From Streptomyces sp. NBC_00377 (GTDB lineage: Bacteria; Actinomycetota; Actinomycetes; Streptomycetales; Streptomycetaceae), in contig NZ_CP107958.1 of the NCBI RefSeq assembly GCF_036075115.1, positions 124,001 to 188,000 of the forward strand: a stretch of DNA of 64,000 nucleotides, read 5' to 3'. Shown piece after piece: positions 34,655 through 43,117 of the stretch; positions within the stretch are counted from its first letter, which is position 1, and each line of letters starts with the position of its first letter. Below the pieces are notes generated by a model. That model was given only the letters and a program-made list of their open reading frames with translations, was not told where the DNA came from and searched no databases. Made by a program: the position numbers and the translations under genes.

Positions 34655-37639
34655 TTACCAGGGTTTGCCCTTGGGCCAGTCGTATCCGGTGTAGTGGTTG
34701 CCGTTGCGGAGGGAGACGACGCCTGGGACTTCGGACATGCTTCCCCAGCCGGCTACTCCGTAGCGGACGCCGGCGATGATGTTGTCGACGGGGTTGAAGA
34801 TGTCGGTGTGTCCGGGGAGCCGGAAGCGGTCGAAGGTGTTCTCGACGACCTGCATGGGACCGATGGAGGGGTGTCCTCGTACGGCGTTGCTGTCGGTGGT
34901 GTTGATGGCGTAGGGGGTGGGACCGCCTTCGCTGCGGACGATGAGGCCGATGGCCTCATGGTCGAGCTGCCAGTCGGCGTATCCGTAGTCCTTGAGGACG
35001 GTGACGGCCTCGTTGATCCAGGTGGCGGACGTGCCGGTGGTCTCGGGATCGCTGTAGAGCCGGTTGCCGGCCTCCTCGACGACGCTGTTCAGGCGTTCGG
35101 CGGCGGCGGCTTCCTTCGCGGCCTGCTCGTAGGGGTCGGAGGAGGTGGTGAAGGCCTCCTTGTAGTCGGCCGCCATCTGCTTCTGCTCGACGAGGTCCTT
35201 GCCGGTGTTGTAGTTCCTGCTCTGCTCCTTGGGGAAGCTGGCCTTTATCCACTCGGCCGTGTCGGCGGCCTCCAAGGCCTCGCTGACCTGCCCGTCGTCC
35301 ACGATGCCGTCGGTGACGGCCGCTTGTTCGAACTGGGAGCCGGAAGAGACCGCGGCCTGGTTGTAGAGGGTGACCGTCGTGGAGCCGGTGATCGTGGAGA
35401 AGCCGTTGTTGGGGTTGGCGTATGTCGAGGTCGGAATGGTGTAACCGGGGAGGCTGGACATCGTCGCGCCGCCGGCCGCGTAGGAGGCGCCGCCCTCGCT
35501 GGAGCAAAAGCAGTCCCCTTCGCCGTCGTAGCCGGTGGGGTCGGTGGCGTTGACGGGGTTGTTGCTGACGTAGCTGTAGGGGTTCCAGTTCTGGGGGTCG
35601 TCGGGGTTGGTGATGTGGGGGTCGGGGGCGAGGAATCGCTTGGTCTGGGGGTCGTAGAGGCGGCCCTTCATGTTGATGAGGCCGAAGTCGTCGTCCATTT
35701 CGTGGCCGGTGTAGCCCTGCGTGATGCCGGTGGGACCGTTGTTGACTGCCAGGCCGTTGGCATCAGTGCGCCTGCCGAACGGTTCGAAGTACTGGCGCTG
35801 GGGGCTGGTGCCGCTGCTGCTGGTGACGGTGGCGGTGCTGCCCTGGGGGTCGGTGAGGGTGTATTCGGTGGTGGCGGTGCTGGTGCCGCTGTAGGTGACC
35901 TGGGCGACGCTTCCGGGCGGGCCGGCGACGTGGAAGACGTGGGTGGTGCCGGAGGATGTCTGGCGCTTCTCGTAGAGGTCGCCGATGTAGGTGGTGACGG
36001 TGTTGCCGGCGGCCTTCTTGAACCGCCGGCCGTCGGCGGTGTAGGTGAGGTTCCAGGTGGTGGAGCCCTGCGCGACGGTCTTCGGGGTCAGGGCCATGCC
36101 CTGGTAGGTGAGGGTCCGCCCGGCGCCGGTCAGCTGTCGGCCCATGCTGTCGTAGCCGTAGGTGGTGGTGCTGCCGTCGGCGGTGCGTGAGGACACGGCG
36201 TTGGGGTGTGCGGCGTCCTTGTTCTGGTCGGTTTCGGTGACCGTGCCGTTGACCTTGACCTGGTTGAGGTTGCCGGCGGTGCTGTAGGTGTAGGTGGTGG
36301 GCCGGACGTAGTCGGCGGGGGTGGTCAGACTCCAGCCGGTGAGCCGGTTGAGCTTGTCGTAGGTGTAGGTCTCGTCCCGGTGGTTGACGGTGGTGTCGTT
36401 GCGGCGCTTGACGTTTCCGTTGTCGTAGTATTCGTAGCCGGTCTCGGTGAGCTTGGTGCTCGCGCTGTTGGTGTCGGTGGTCTTCTTCAGCCTGCCGGTG
36501 GCGGGGTCGTAGTCCCGGACGGTGGCGATGGCACCGTTGCCGTAGGAGCCCTCGGTGAGACTGCCGTCGGCACCCAGACCCTGGGTCTTCCACAGCTTCT
36601 GGTAGGCGCGCCCGGGGCTGTTGTCACCGATCTCGGAGAGCTGCCCGAAGTCGGTGTACTGGTACTTGACCGTGAACCGGTCGGTGCGCCCGGGAACCTG
36701 CGGGTAGGCGACCGTGTCCGGACGGCCCGCAGCGGTGTACGTCAGGTCGGTGCTGTAGACGGTGCCGCTGTCGGTGTAGTCCGTCCCGGCGGGCCGGCCG
36801 TGCACGTCGTAGCGGTACGTGGTCTTGATGCCGTCGCGGCTGGTGGTGTAGTCGATCTTCCCGATGCCGTGCGCGCCGCTGTCCCACGCCGTCGTGCTCT
36901 GGCCCGTCATGGCCAGACCGGTGTACTCCGCGACCGTGGTGGTGCGGCCCAGGTCGTCGAAGGAGGCGACCTGCCGGCTGCTGGATTCCGAGTGCCCGCT
37001 CTCACGGATGTCACCAAAGCCGTTGTACTTGCGTGTGGTCGTCCCCGCGTTGGCGTCCACCGACTTGGTGAGGCGGCCCAGCGTGTCGTATGTCGACGTG
37101 GTCGTGTTCCTCGGGTCCGTCGTCTCCAGGACACCACTGGGGCCCTGCTTGAACGTGACCTTCACATCACCGTTCTCCGATACCGTGCCGGACGTCACGG
37201 TGCGCCCGTTCAGGTCCGCCACCGCGAAGGACTCGTTGTCGTTCTCGTCGAAGTGGCGGATCTCGAACGGCGAGGGGTACTTCACCTTCGTGGAGGTGTG
37301 GTCCGCGTTGGTGGTGCCGGTGGGGCGGTCCATGCTGTCGAAGTCGTTGTCGGGACGGTCGAAGTGGCTGTCAGCTGGGGTTCGGCAAGGCGTGGAGCCT
37401 GACGATCGCGTGGGTGATGACGGCGGTCCAGAACCATCGGGCGGGATGCAGAGCCAGCGGCGGCGGCCGGTGTGCACGAGCTGGACGCCAGCGGAGAACA
37501 ACCGGAGGCGTTTCACCGCCAGCGGCGTCGCCACGGTGCACCCGAGCTCCATCGCGCTCGTCAACCACCGCTTCGGCGAGGACCGCGCCCGGGCACTGGC
37601 CCGCGGCGACCAGGAGGCAACGACGGCCACGCGACGCAC
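34655..37639 (-). CDS. RHS-repeat protein with C-terminal lytic transglycosylase domain, 5' truncated
   Basis: A 994-codon frame. Residues about 90-620 are RHS/YD repeats (YDTLGRLTKSVD, YRYDVHGRPAGTDYTD, YDKLNRLTGWSL, YGYDSMGRQLTGAGRT), followed by the RHS core GRLYDPQTKRFLAPDP and NPYSYVSNNPVNATDPTG near 660-705. The last about 100 residues are an SLT-like lytic transglycosylase: GLIVRSEGGPTPYAIN (catalytic Glu), DSNAVRGHPSIGPMQV, NPVDNIIAGVRYG. This is a polymorphic-toxin layout in which the tip would cut peptidoglycan. Residues 1-90 are not RHS but a shifted IS1380 end (stop at 37371), so signal peptide and N-terminal half are lost and the protein is probably not secreted. No immunity gene is visible. 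Confidence 0.85.
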   Translation of the reverse strand: MRRVAVVASWSPRASARARSSPKRWLTSAMELGCTVATPLAVKRLRLFSAGVQLVHTGRRRWLCIPPDGSGPPSSPTRSSGSTPCRTPADSHFDRPDNDFDSMDRPTGTTNADHTSTKVKYPSPFEIRHFDENDNESFAVADLNGRTVTSGTVSENGDVKVTFKQGPSGVLETTDPRNTTTSTYDTLGRLTKSVDANAGTTTRKYNGFGDIRESGHSESSSRQVASFDDLGRTTTVAEYTGLAMTGQSTTAWDSGAHGIGKIDYTTSRDGIKTTYRYDVHGRPAGTDYTDSGTVYSTDLTYTAAGRPDTVAYPQVPGRTDRFTVKYQYTDFGQLSEIGDNSPGRAYQKLWKTQGLGADGSLTEGSYGNGAIATVRDYDPATGRLKKTTDTNSASTKLTETGYEYYDNGNVKRRNDTTVNHRDETYTYDKLNRLTGWSLTTPADYVRPTTYTYSTAGNLNQVKVNGTVTETDQNKDAAHPNAVSSRTADGSTTTYGYDSMGRQLTGAGRTLTYQGMALTPKTVAQGSTTWNLTYTADGRRFKKAAGNTVTTYIGDLYEKRQTSSGTTHVFHVAGPPGSVAQVTYSGTSTATTEYTLTDPQGSTATVTSSSGTSPQRQYFEPFGRRTDANGLAVNNGPTGITQGYTGHEMDDDFGLINMKGRLYDPQTKRFLAPDPHITNPDDPQNWNPYSYVSNNPVNATDPTGYDGEGDCFCSSEGGASYAAGGATMSSLPGYTIPTSTYANPNNGFSTITGSTTVTLYNQAAVSSGSQFEQAAVTDGIVDDGQVSEALEAADTAEWIKASFPKEQSRNYNTGKDLVEQKQMAADYKEAFTTSSDPYEQAAKEAAAAERLNSVVEEAGNRLYSDPETTGTSATWINEAVTVLKDYGYADWQLDHEAIGLIVRSEGGPTPYAINTTDSNAVRGHPSIGPMQVVENTFDRFRLPGHTDIFNPVDNIIAGVRYGVAGWGSMSEVPGVVSLRNGNHYTGYDWPKGKPW

Positions 37640-37640
37640 C
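37371..37640 (-). pseudogene. IS1380-like transposase C-terminal relic
   Basis: Minus strand reads VKRLRLFSAGVQLVHTGRRR and, one frame over, ARWFWTAVITHAIVRLHALP ending at a TGA (37371-37373). This resembles the C-terminal end of IS1380-family transposases (RLRLFSAGARLV, PWTAVITxAIxRLQALP). It abuts the RHS coding sequence exactly, so this element's end appears to have cut the RHS gene. Confidence 0.6.
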
Positions 37641-37812
37641 CAGAGCGTGGAGCGGGCCGTGTCGGGGTGCGCTTCCGCACACCGGGGGCCATGGGTTCCT
37701 CGTTCGGCAGAGCTGGATCCTTATGATCACGCGCCCGTGACAGACAACTGTCATCGGAGCCACGGCTGGCCTGCATTTGCCGGGTAGGAGTCTCCTGCGT
37801 CGGCCCGCCTAA
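37602..37812. repeat. Direct repeat block R1, copy 2
   Basis: Second copy of the block at 27941-28139, slightly longer through small insertions (for example ACGCGAC after GGCC). It overlaps the left part of the IS1380-like relic and continues into unique sequence AGGTGATCGGCGCCCTCAAG where copy 1 switches to the tRNA fragment. Confidence 0.8.
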
Positions 37813-37873
37813 AGGTGATCGGCGCCCTCAAGGCGTGGATACCCGAGCGGATCGGCACCGCCCTGACCGCGGT

Positions 37874-38048
37874 ACCGACCACGCGGGCATTCACCGGGGG
37901 ACCAGTCACGTTCCCTGACCCTCACCCCGCCTGCGGCGCTCACCAGTGCCTTCCCCTCCGATCGAAGAGGCACCGATCATCCTCCCCCGCCGCCGGGGTC
38001 CACTGTCAGCGAGGACTGCAGATGTACGACCCACCCACCACGTGGGCT
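37874..38048. repeat. Direct repeat block R2, copy 2
   Basis: Second copy of 28938-29097, here only 61 bases after R1. The intervening 61 bases could encode LKVIGALKAWIPERIGTALT, which resembles the start of an IS4-type transposase; this is weak. Confidence 0.75.
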
Positions 38049-38441
38049 ACGGAAGGTAACGCGCTGATGGACTTTCGGTGGCAACCACGGTGGAAACAGG
38101 AGTGATCAGCGCGTTGGCCACCACCAGGGGGAGGCTGCCGTCCATCAGGATCAGCGCACCGCTGGGTGCTACCCACCCGCCTCCGCATATGACGAAGCGC
38201 ACGAAGACAGCTGCCAGACGGTTCGCTGCGACGTCGACCCGCTCACGAGATGCCTCCGGGGCATCGGCGCAAGCCGGGCTCCAGGTTGCTGGGCAGACGG
38301 GCTGAAGTCATGCGCTGATCCGTGGTTGGTAGGGAGAAATGGCAGCGCAGATGCGTTCTGGTTCTACGGGACGCCGGCCCGCTGCTGGAGCTGTGCGATA
38401 TCGCGGACGCGCTCTGGAAGATCGTCGGCAGGCGCGCGTAG
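38049..38441. other. Gene-free stretch
   Basis: Short open frames without family likeness. It lies between repeat R2 and the ATPase gene. I see no repeat or palindrome of note. Confidence 0.5.
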
Positions 38442-38897
38442 TCAGGCCGCGTCGAAGCTCGCCCAGTGGTCGATGAGACCTTCGCTTTCGAGTCCGGATC
38501 CGGCCTGGCTTGTGAGGGCAGAGACGATCATGTCGCCGCGGCCGTGTTCGTCGGCGGGCCGGGCGGCGGCCCAGTTGTCCGGGGCGGTCTCGGGGCCGCC
38601 GTCGCTGACATGGACTTCAACGGGTCCGGAGCCTTCGGTGGAGGCGAGCAGGTGCAGCACAACGGGCGGCATTGCGTGGGAGACAGCGTTGGTAACAAGC
38701 TCGGAGATGACCAGGAGGGTTTCGTAGATCTGGTCGTCGTCCAGTCCCCACGCGGCCAGAACAGGGCGGGCCTCATGACGGGCTGAGGCGGGAGCGAGAG
38801 GCCCGTGCTCCAGAAGCAGACCGAACACGTGCTCACCGGTGGAGGCTGCTTGCAGCTCGGGACGCTGCTGCCGGCGCGAGATCGTGGTCGTGTTCAT
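38442..38897 (-). CDS. ATP-binding protein, anti-sigma-factor kinase type (HATPase_c_2)
   Basis: A 151-aa GHKL ATPase of the SpoIIAB/RsbW-like type that is abundant in Streptomyces. N box: LLVISELVTNAVSHA (Glu66, Asn70); G1 box: VEVHVSDGGPE (Asp99); G2-like GRGDMIVSALTSQAG (residues 119-133), where the usual GRGLxLV has D-M. The N-terminus includes HEARPVLAAWGL as in paralogues. No sigma factor or DUF397/XRE partner is adjacent. It probably acts as a partner-switching kinase, but the partner is unknown. Confidence 0.85.
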   Translation of the reverse strand: MNTTTISRRQQRPELQAASTGEHVFGLLLEHGPLAPASARHEARPVLAAWGLDDDQIYETLLVISELVTNAVSHAMPPVVLHLLASTEGSGPVEVHVSDGGPETAPDNWAAARPADEHGRGDMIVSALTSQAGSGLESEGLIDHWASFDAA

Positions 38898-38979
38898 CGA
38901 AATCACTGCCTGAGGAGCTGGAATGGATTTTCTGTCCCTTCCAGAACACCTCCATATGGCACAGAGACCATGAGCAATC

Positions 38980-39190
38980 AATACCCAAACGCGAAAGCTC
39001 GGGATGCGCCGCCTCGCCCTGGACCGCCGCAGGGATCCAGTCGCCGGCACTGGCGGACACCAAGGTTGCTCGAGCGCGACTGTCCGGCCGCACCGGGCCG
39101 GCGAAGAGCATCTGCCCCTCTGCGTCCATGAGGATCATGGACTTCACGGCGTTCTGCTTGGCCTTGCCGGAGATGACGGACCTGTCTGGC
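38980..39190 (-). pseudogene. IS5-type transposase core relic
   Basis: Minus strand reads DRSVISGKAKQNAVKSMILM then DAEGQMLFAGPVRPDSRARA. Intact DDE_Tnp_4 enzymes have FVSGKNKQNAVKTMVVTDAEGRxLFCSPTxPGSCAD at this place. About 70 codons remain, without start, end or the last catalytic residue. Confidence 0.65.
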
Positions 39191-39540
39191 GGCTGGACTC
39201 GGGATTCTCCGCTATGGCCACCGGCTGATCTTCGAAACACCGTGCTGTTGGGCCCGGGGTCATGGTGGCACACCACCTCGAAACGGTCCGCCAGCGCGGA
39301 GGCGTGCGTGGCATTTGCATCCAACGCAGCAGCCGGGCCTCAGCTCGCACCTGGTCGTCCGACCAGGTGCGGAAACGGTCAGGTACCTCCCCCTGTGTCG
39401 AACGCGGCCATGCGGCCCGTGTAAACCGGCCGGTAATGCTCCGAAGCGAGCAGAGTCCAGGTCTCCCTCGGGGGCTTCGTCTTGCTGATGGCTCAGGGCC
39501 AGGACGACGAGTGGAGTGTGCTCTTGCACGCGCGTTCTCA

Positions 39541-39786
39541 TCACGATCTGGCTTCGCGCCTGCCGTCGGGGTGGCGGTCGATCCAGGACAGTCCGCCCAG
39601 GTCGAGGCAGCGGCGCGTACGGGTGACGGCTACGTAGGCGAGGCGGGCTTCGCCGTCGTCGACGGGGCCCGGCACAGCGCAGCCCTTGTCGTCGTGCTGT
39701 TCGCTGTCTTTGGGCGGGTTGAAGTCGTCGGCGATCTTCACGTAGGCCCATTCGCGGCCTTTGGCCCGGGTGGTTCGCAGGCAGCA
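39541..39786 (-). pseudogene. UvrD/Rep-type helicase C-terminal fragment
   Basis: Reads TTRAKGREWAYVKIADDFNP (helicase motif V region), ARLAYVAVTRTRRCLDLGGL (motif VI) and SWIDRHPDGRREARS to the stop. Only the last 82 codons of a UvrD-like helicase remain; upstream the frame runs antisense to nothing recognisable and overlaps the DUF6083 gene in another frame. Confidence 0.8.
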
Positions 39787-40211
39787 GGCGGGGCCGCAGG
39801 GAGCTGGCCGGTGTCGATCAGGCGGCGGGTGCGGACGGCGAGTTGGCGGCGGACGGCTTCGAGGTGCGGGCCGGTCCGCGCGGTGGTGCGGGCTGGGCAG
39901 AGCAGGTAGTGCGGGATGCGGCACCAGGCGCTGCCGTCGCCGTGAGGGTGGGCGATGCCACCGCTGAGGTGCCAGCGGCACGATTCGGGGACGTGGGAGG
40001 CGGCCAGTTCCGTTGGATGCAGGGCGATGGGCTGTTGGTCGGCACGCTGGTACCAGTCGATGCGGTGGCCGCACTGGCGGCAGCGACCGTTCTGCGCGGC
40101 GCGCAGGAGACGGCTGGGGCTGGTGGCGGTCACCTGCAGCGGGCGGCGGGCACGTGTGATGCGGGTGCTGCCGTCCCAGTGACGGCCGGTGGGGGCGGAG
40201 TGGGGTCGCAT
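39738..40211 (-). CDS. DUF6083 domain-containing protein
   Basis: A 157-aa protein starting MRPHSAPTGRHWDGSTRITR. Core: RCRQCGHRIDWYQRADQQPI, LHPTELAASHVPESCRWHLS, GGIAHPHGDGSAWCRIPHYL, LCPART. The CRQCGH pair, later histidines and CRWH/WCRIPH/LCP cysteines suggest zinc binding. It is an actinobacterial family of unknown role. The last about 18 residues (PPAACEPPGPKAANGPT) overlap the UvrD relic and may replace the native C-terminus. A later start cannot be excluded. Confidence 0.75.
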   Translation of the reverse strand: MRPHSAPTGRHWDGSTRITRARRPLQVTATSPSRLLRAAQNGRCRQCGHRIDWYQRADQQPIALHPTELAASHVPESCRWHLSGGIAHPHGDGSAWCRIPHYLLCPARTTARTGPHLEAVRRQLAVRTRRLIDTGQLPAAPPAACEPPGPKAANGPT

Positions 40212-40367
40212 AGCCCGGACCGTGCCAGGCGGCACCTGGCGGCACAGAGCAGGAGCGGGATGGCGTCACCCGCAAAGCGCAACGGCATCGAACGTCCGGT
40301 CTTGCAACGTCGCTGGGTTCGAGGTGTGTTCGTCGGTTCGGGTGATTCGCGGACGGGCGCAGCGGGC

Positions 40368-40631
40368 TCAGGAGTTGGGTGCGCCGGGCGGGGTGTGGTC
40401 GTCGCACAGGGTGCCCAGCAGCTGCTCGATCGGCACATCGAAGGTGTGGGCGAGGACGTGCCAGGTGGTGACGCTGCCGGTGGTGCGGCCGTGCTCGAGA
40501 TCGATGAGGGTGCGCCGGGCCAGGCCGCTGCGCTCGGCGAGCTCGTCGAAGGTCCAGCCGCGCTCGCCCCGCAGGCGCGCGAGTTCGACGCGCAGCGCGG
40601 TGAGGTCGGGGTCGGGCGGCAAGATCGTCAC
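40368..40631 (-). CDS. XRE-family helix-turn-helix regulator
   Basis: About 87 aa: LRVELARLRGERGWTFDELA, ERSGLARRTLIDLEHGRTTG, SVTTWHVLAHTFDVPIEQLL, a single Cro/CI-type HTH with a short tail. I prefer the GTG at 40631 because three palindromic sites lie at 40646-40727, inside what the longer ATG frame (40727) would translate; translation would then be near-leaderless. It is divergent from the gene at 40794 and is likely to bind these sites and control both genes. Confidence 0.75.
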   Translation of the reverse strand: MTILPPDPDLTALRVELARLRGERGWTFDELAERSGLARRTLIDLEHGRTTGSVTTWHVLAHTFDVPIEQLLGTLCDDHTPPGAPNS

Positions 40632-40645
40632 TCCACCATCCGACG

Positions 40646-40727
40646 GTGCAGACACCTGCCCTGCCAGTGCAGACTTCTGCACTATTTGCCTGGACGGGAG
40701 TGACGTTTGCGGTGCAGGGATCTGCAC
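40646..40727. promoter_or_regulatory. Three operator-like palindromes GTGCAG-N4-CTGCAC
   Basis: Site 1 GTGCAGACACCTGCCC (40646-40661, right arm imperfect), site 2 GTGCAGACTTCTGCAC (40667-40682, perfect, extended to AGTGCAGA/TCTGCACT), site 3 GTGCAGGGATCTGCAC (40712-40727, perfect). Sites 1 and 2 are 21 bases apart, two helical turns. They fill the gap between the XRE gene and its divergent neighbour. Confidence 0.7.
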
Positions 40728-40793
40728 TACCGTCCGGCTCGGCCCGGCACCGGGTCATCGCCGCGATGGGGCATACGGGAGGACGAACAGCCG

Positions 40794-41852
40794 ATGAGGC
40801 TTGCCAGCACGCATGCGGCAGTACGACGTACGTGGACGGTGGAACTGCATCCGCGAGCGGAGGGATCTCGTGTGGTCTGCGCTCACTGCACCTCGCTCCC
40901 CCGCCCCCTCGCGGCCGTCTCCGCACGCTCCGCCGCCCTGGCCCACCTGGCCTGTCACGTCCGCGCTGACGCGCTGCCCAGGCATCTGCGTACCTGCCAG
41001 TGCCGTGAGCGCGGCTGCTCCTGGCATCCGCGTCACCGCGGCTGCGGCGGGCCTGCGCTGCTCGCGCTCACCGGTGACCGCAGCGGCCGCATCTGGCGCC
41101 TGGCCGACACCTGCGCGGCCTGCGCGGCGGCAACCAGCCACACCGCCGTCGTGCCGGACACGCTGCTCCGTCCTCGCAGCATTGATCCGGACGCCTGCTC
41201 CCCGGCCACTCGCGACAACCCCGAGGTCGGGCGCGACGAACGGGTGCGCGTGCGGGAGATGCTCACCTACCTGGCATCGGCGCTCCCCCACTTCACCTCC
41301 CCCGCCGCCCGGCTGCTGGCCATGCAGTGCGCCCTGCGCGCCGACACCCGCGGCCAGGTCCGGCTCCCTGCGGGCCTGCTGCGCGGCATGCGTCTGCAGG
41401 GACGTCGCGAACTGTGGCAGGAACTGGCCCAGGACCGGTGGCTGGAGATGCCGGTCCTGAAGTCGGCGCCGGTGACCGTGCACCTGCTCGACGATGCGGT
41501 CCTGGAGCAGACACCCGGCCGCACCGCGCGCCGTCGCGCCGCTCACTGGGCGCTTCACTGTGCGCCCTTGGTCCCGCCGGGCGCCGCACCACCCGTGCTG
41601 CGGCTGGCTGCTCTGGTGCTGGCGGCGCACCTGTCCGGCCATGGCAGCCAGGGCACCGGCATGGACGTTCTCGCTCGCCTGTGCGGCCATTCCCCTCACC
41701 AGACAGGAGAGCTCCTGGACCGGCTGGTGGCTCTGCGCACGCTGACTGCCTGGCGCCGTGACCGGGAGACCGATGAGGTCGTCTGGCAACTGCCCATGCA
41801 TTACACGCGTCCTGGGCTCGCCCCTCCGCGAACCCGACTGCCGGACCACTGA
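40794..41852 (+). CDS. Cys-rich protein with C-terminal winged-helix-like region, unknown function
   Basis: A 352-aa protein starting MRLASTHAAVRRTWTVELHP behind GGGAGGA. The first 130 residues hold clustered cysteines and histidines: VVCAHC, LACHVRADALPRHLRTCQC, RERGCSWHPRHRGCGGP, ADTCAACAA, suggesting one or two zinc sites. The C-terminal half (residues about 170-345) is helical and ends in a winged-helix-like pattern (GMDVLARLCGHSPHQTGELL, RLVALRTLTAWRRDRETDEV, VWQLPM). I do not recognise a family. It is divergent from the XRE gene with three shared operators, so it is probably its target. Confidence 0.7.
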   Translation: MRLASTHAAVRRTWTVELHPRAEGSRVVCAHCTSLPRPLAAVSARSAALAHLACHVRADALPRHLRTCQCRERGCSWHPRHRGCGGPALLALTGDRSGRIWRLADTCAACAAATSHTAVVPDTLLRPRSIDPDACSPATRDNPEVGRDERVRVREMLTYLASALPHFTSPAARLLAMQCALRADTRGQVRLPAGLLRGMRLQGRRELWQELAQDRWLEMPVLKSAPVTVHLLDDAVLEQTPGRTARRRAAHWALHCAPLVPPGAAPPVLRLAALVLAAHLSGHGSQGTGMDVLARLCGHSPHQTGELLDRLVALRTLTAWRRDRETDEVVWQLPMHYTRPGLAPPRTRLPDH

Positions 41853-42037
41853 GGGCTGAGGCCCAAGCTCACAGACATGTCCGGGACGAACAGCCCACTC
41901 CGGATATCCGTACTATCTCTATGGCGGGGCACTGTGCACTGAATATGGCTGCTACCCCGCAGACACCGGACCCGGGAAGGCACACATGTGTGCAGGCCCT
42001 TCAACTCCGGCTCCAGGCCGAGGAAAGGTTGCGCTCC

Positions 42038-42673
42038 ATGTCCGAGAACGTTTCCGCTACTGAACTCACATCGCAGTACACCGCTCAAGTAAGTGCCGAC
42101 CTCGAACGCAACGCCAAGGAGCAGCAGCGGATCGGCGCGGAAATCGCCGCCCTTCAGGAGCAGTTGGCCGCCCACCAGCGTGACCACACGGTATTGGTCG
42201 GCATCCAGCAGGCGATCGGCGCAGCACCGGCTTCCGCAGAGCCTTCGGCCCTGCCGGACAGCGCCGCGGTGCCTGCCCCCCGCGCGACGAAGAAGGCCGC
42301 CGAGTCCGGTACGGGCAAGCGGGCACGGACGAAGAAGACCGCCCCGGCGCCCCGTCGAGACAAGGCGGAGAAGCCGGCCGCCGAGAAGGGCTCCGGCAAG
42401 GCCCAATCCGCGAAGACGGTGCAGCCGACGCTGGTCGACCTGGTCCGCGGCCATCTCGCCGAGCAGAGCGAGCCGCGCTCGGCGGCGGAGATCGCCGCAA
42501 CCCTCGGCAAGGCTCATCCCGACCGCAGCGTCAAGACAACCGTGGTACGCACCACGCTCGAAGGGCTGGTGGCCAAAACCCAGGCGCAGCGCAGCAAGCA
42601 GGGTACGTCCGTCTTCTACACCGCTCCTGCGGTACCGGAGCAGGCAAAGGGGCAGCCCGCAGCCGGCGCATGA
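42038..42673 (+). CDS. H1-like protein: coiled coil, Lys/Ala-rich linker, winged helix
   Basis: A 211-aa protein starting MSENVSATELTSQYTAQVSA behind GAGGAAAGG. Residues 10-55 are a predicted coiled coil (ERNAKEQQRIGAEIAALQEQ). Residues about 85-135 are Lys/Ala/Pro-rich (RATKKAAESGTGKRARTKKT). Residues 140-200 look like a winged helix: VDLVRGHLAEQSEPRSAAEI, AATLGKAHPDRSVKTTVVRT, LEGLVAKTQAQRSKQGTSVF. The layout suggests an oligomeric DNA-binding or nucleoid-type protein. The family is not recognised. Confidence 0.7.
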   Translation: MSENVSATELTSQYTAQVSADLERNAKEQQRIGAEIAALQEQLAAHQRDHTVLVGIQQAIGAAPASAEPSALPDSAAVPAPRATKKAAESGTGKRARTKKTAPAPRRDKAEKPAAEKGSGKAQSAKTVQPTLVDLVRGHLAEQSEPRSAAEIAATLGKAHPDRSVKTTVVRTTLEGLVAKTQAQRSKQGTSVFYTAPAVPEQAKGQPAAGA

Positions 42674-42872
42674 CACTGCTGCGGCACACCCGTAGCGGCC
42701 GATGGTTCTTGGCAGAAATACGGGACCGGTCTGCTGCGCGACCCGCAGCACCGATGAGTCCCGGCCTCACAGACCAGGCTCTTTTGTGCGCAGCAGCTTC
42801 TCCATAGGGCAGGTGGCGACGGGCCGCGCGCCCTGTCCGGGCAGGCCCGCCTGCTGATGAGGGCCCCGCTTG

Positions 42873-43117
42873 TCAGGGGCCGTCCGCGTCGGGTGAGGGC
42901 GGGAGCGCCGGACCTGTCGGACTGCGCCATGCTTCGATGAGTTGCCCCAGCCGCCGGGCGGGGGTCTCACTGGGGATGAACAGGACGATCGCCACCACCA
43001 GGAGTGCGGCTGCGGTGAGCAACTGGCCGCCCAGGCGGTCAGGTCTGCGTGCGCCATGGCCATCACACATCCCGATGCTGCTCCCAGCAGGGCCCCGACG
43101 CGGGCCGCGACGCTCAC
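42873..43117 (-). pseudogene. Small membrane protein gene, probably one frameshift
   Basis: Its GTG (43115-43117) overlaps the stop of the HD gene as GTGA, a sign of real coupling. It reads SVAARVGALLGAASGCVMAM then AHADLTAW (helix 1). One frame over it continues GQLLTAAALLVVAIVLFIPS, ETPARRLGQLIEAWR (helix 2 and tail), ending at 42873. Joining needs a one-base shift near 43025. Without it, the first frame runs on to 42767 with arginine-rich residues. A two-helix protein of about 82 aa is the likely native product. Confidence 0.6.

Noticed and set aside
34607..36190. Long plus-strand glycine/valine-rich open frame opposite the RHS gene
   Set aside because: It is the antisense shadow of the RHS repeats; residue composition is extremely skewed and the minus strand has clear RHS motifs.
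39541..40926. 461-codon minus-strand frame as one large gene
   Set aside because: Only its last 82 codons are UvrD-like; the rest is the shadow of DUF6083 and the XRE gene in other frames.
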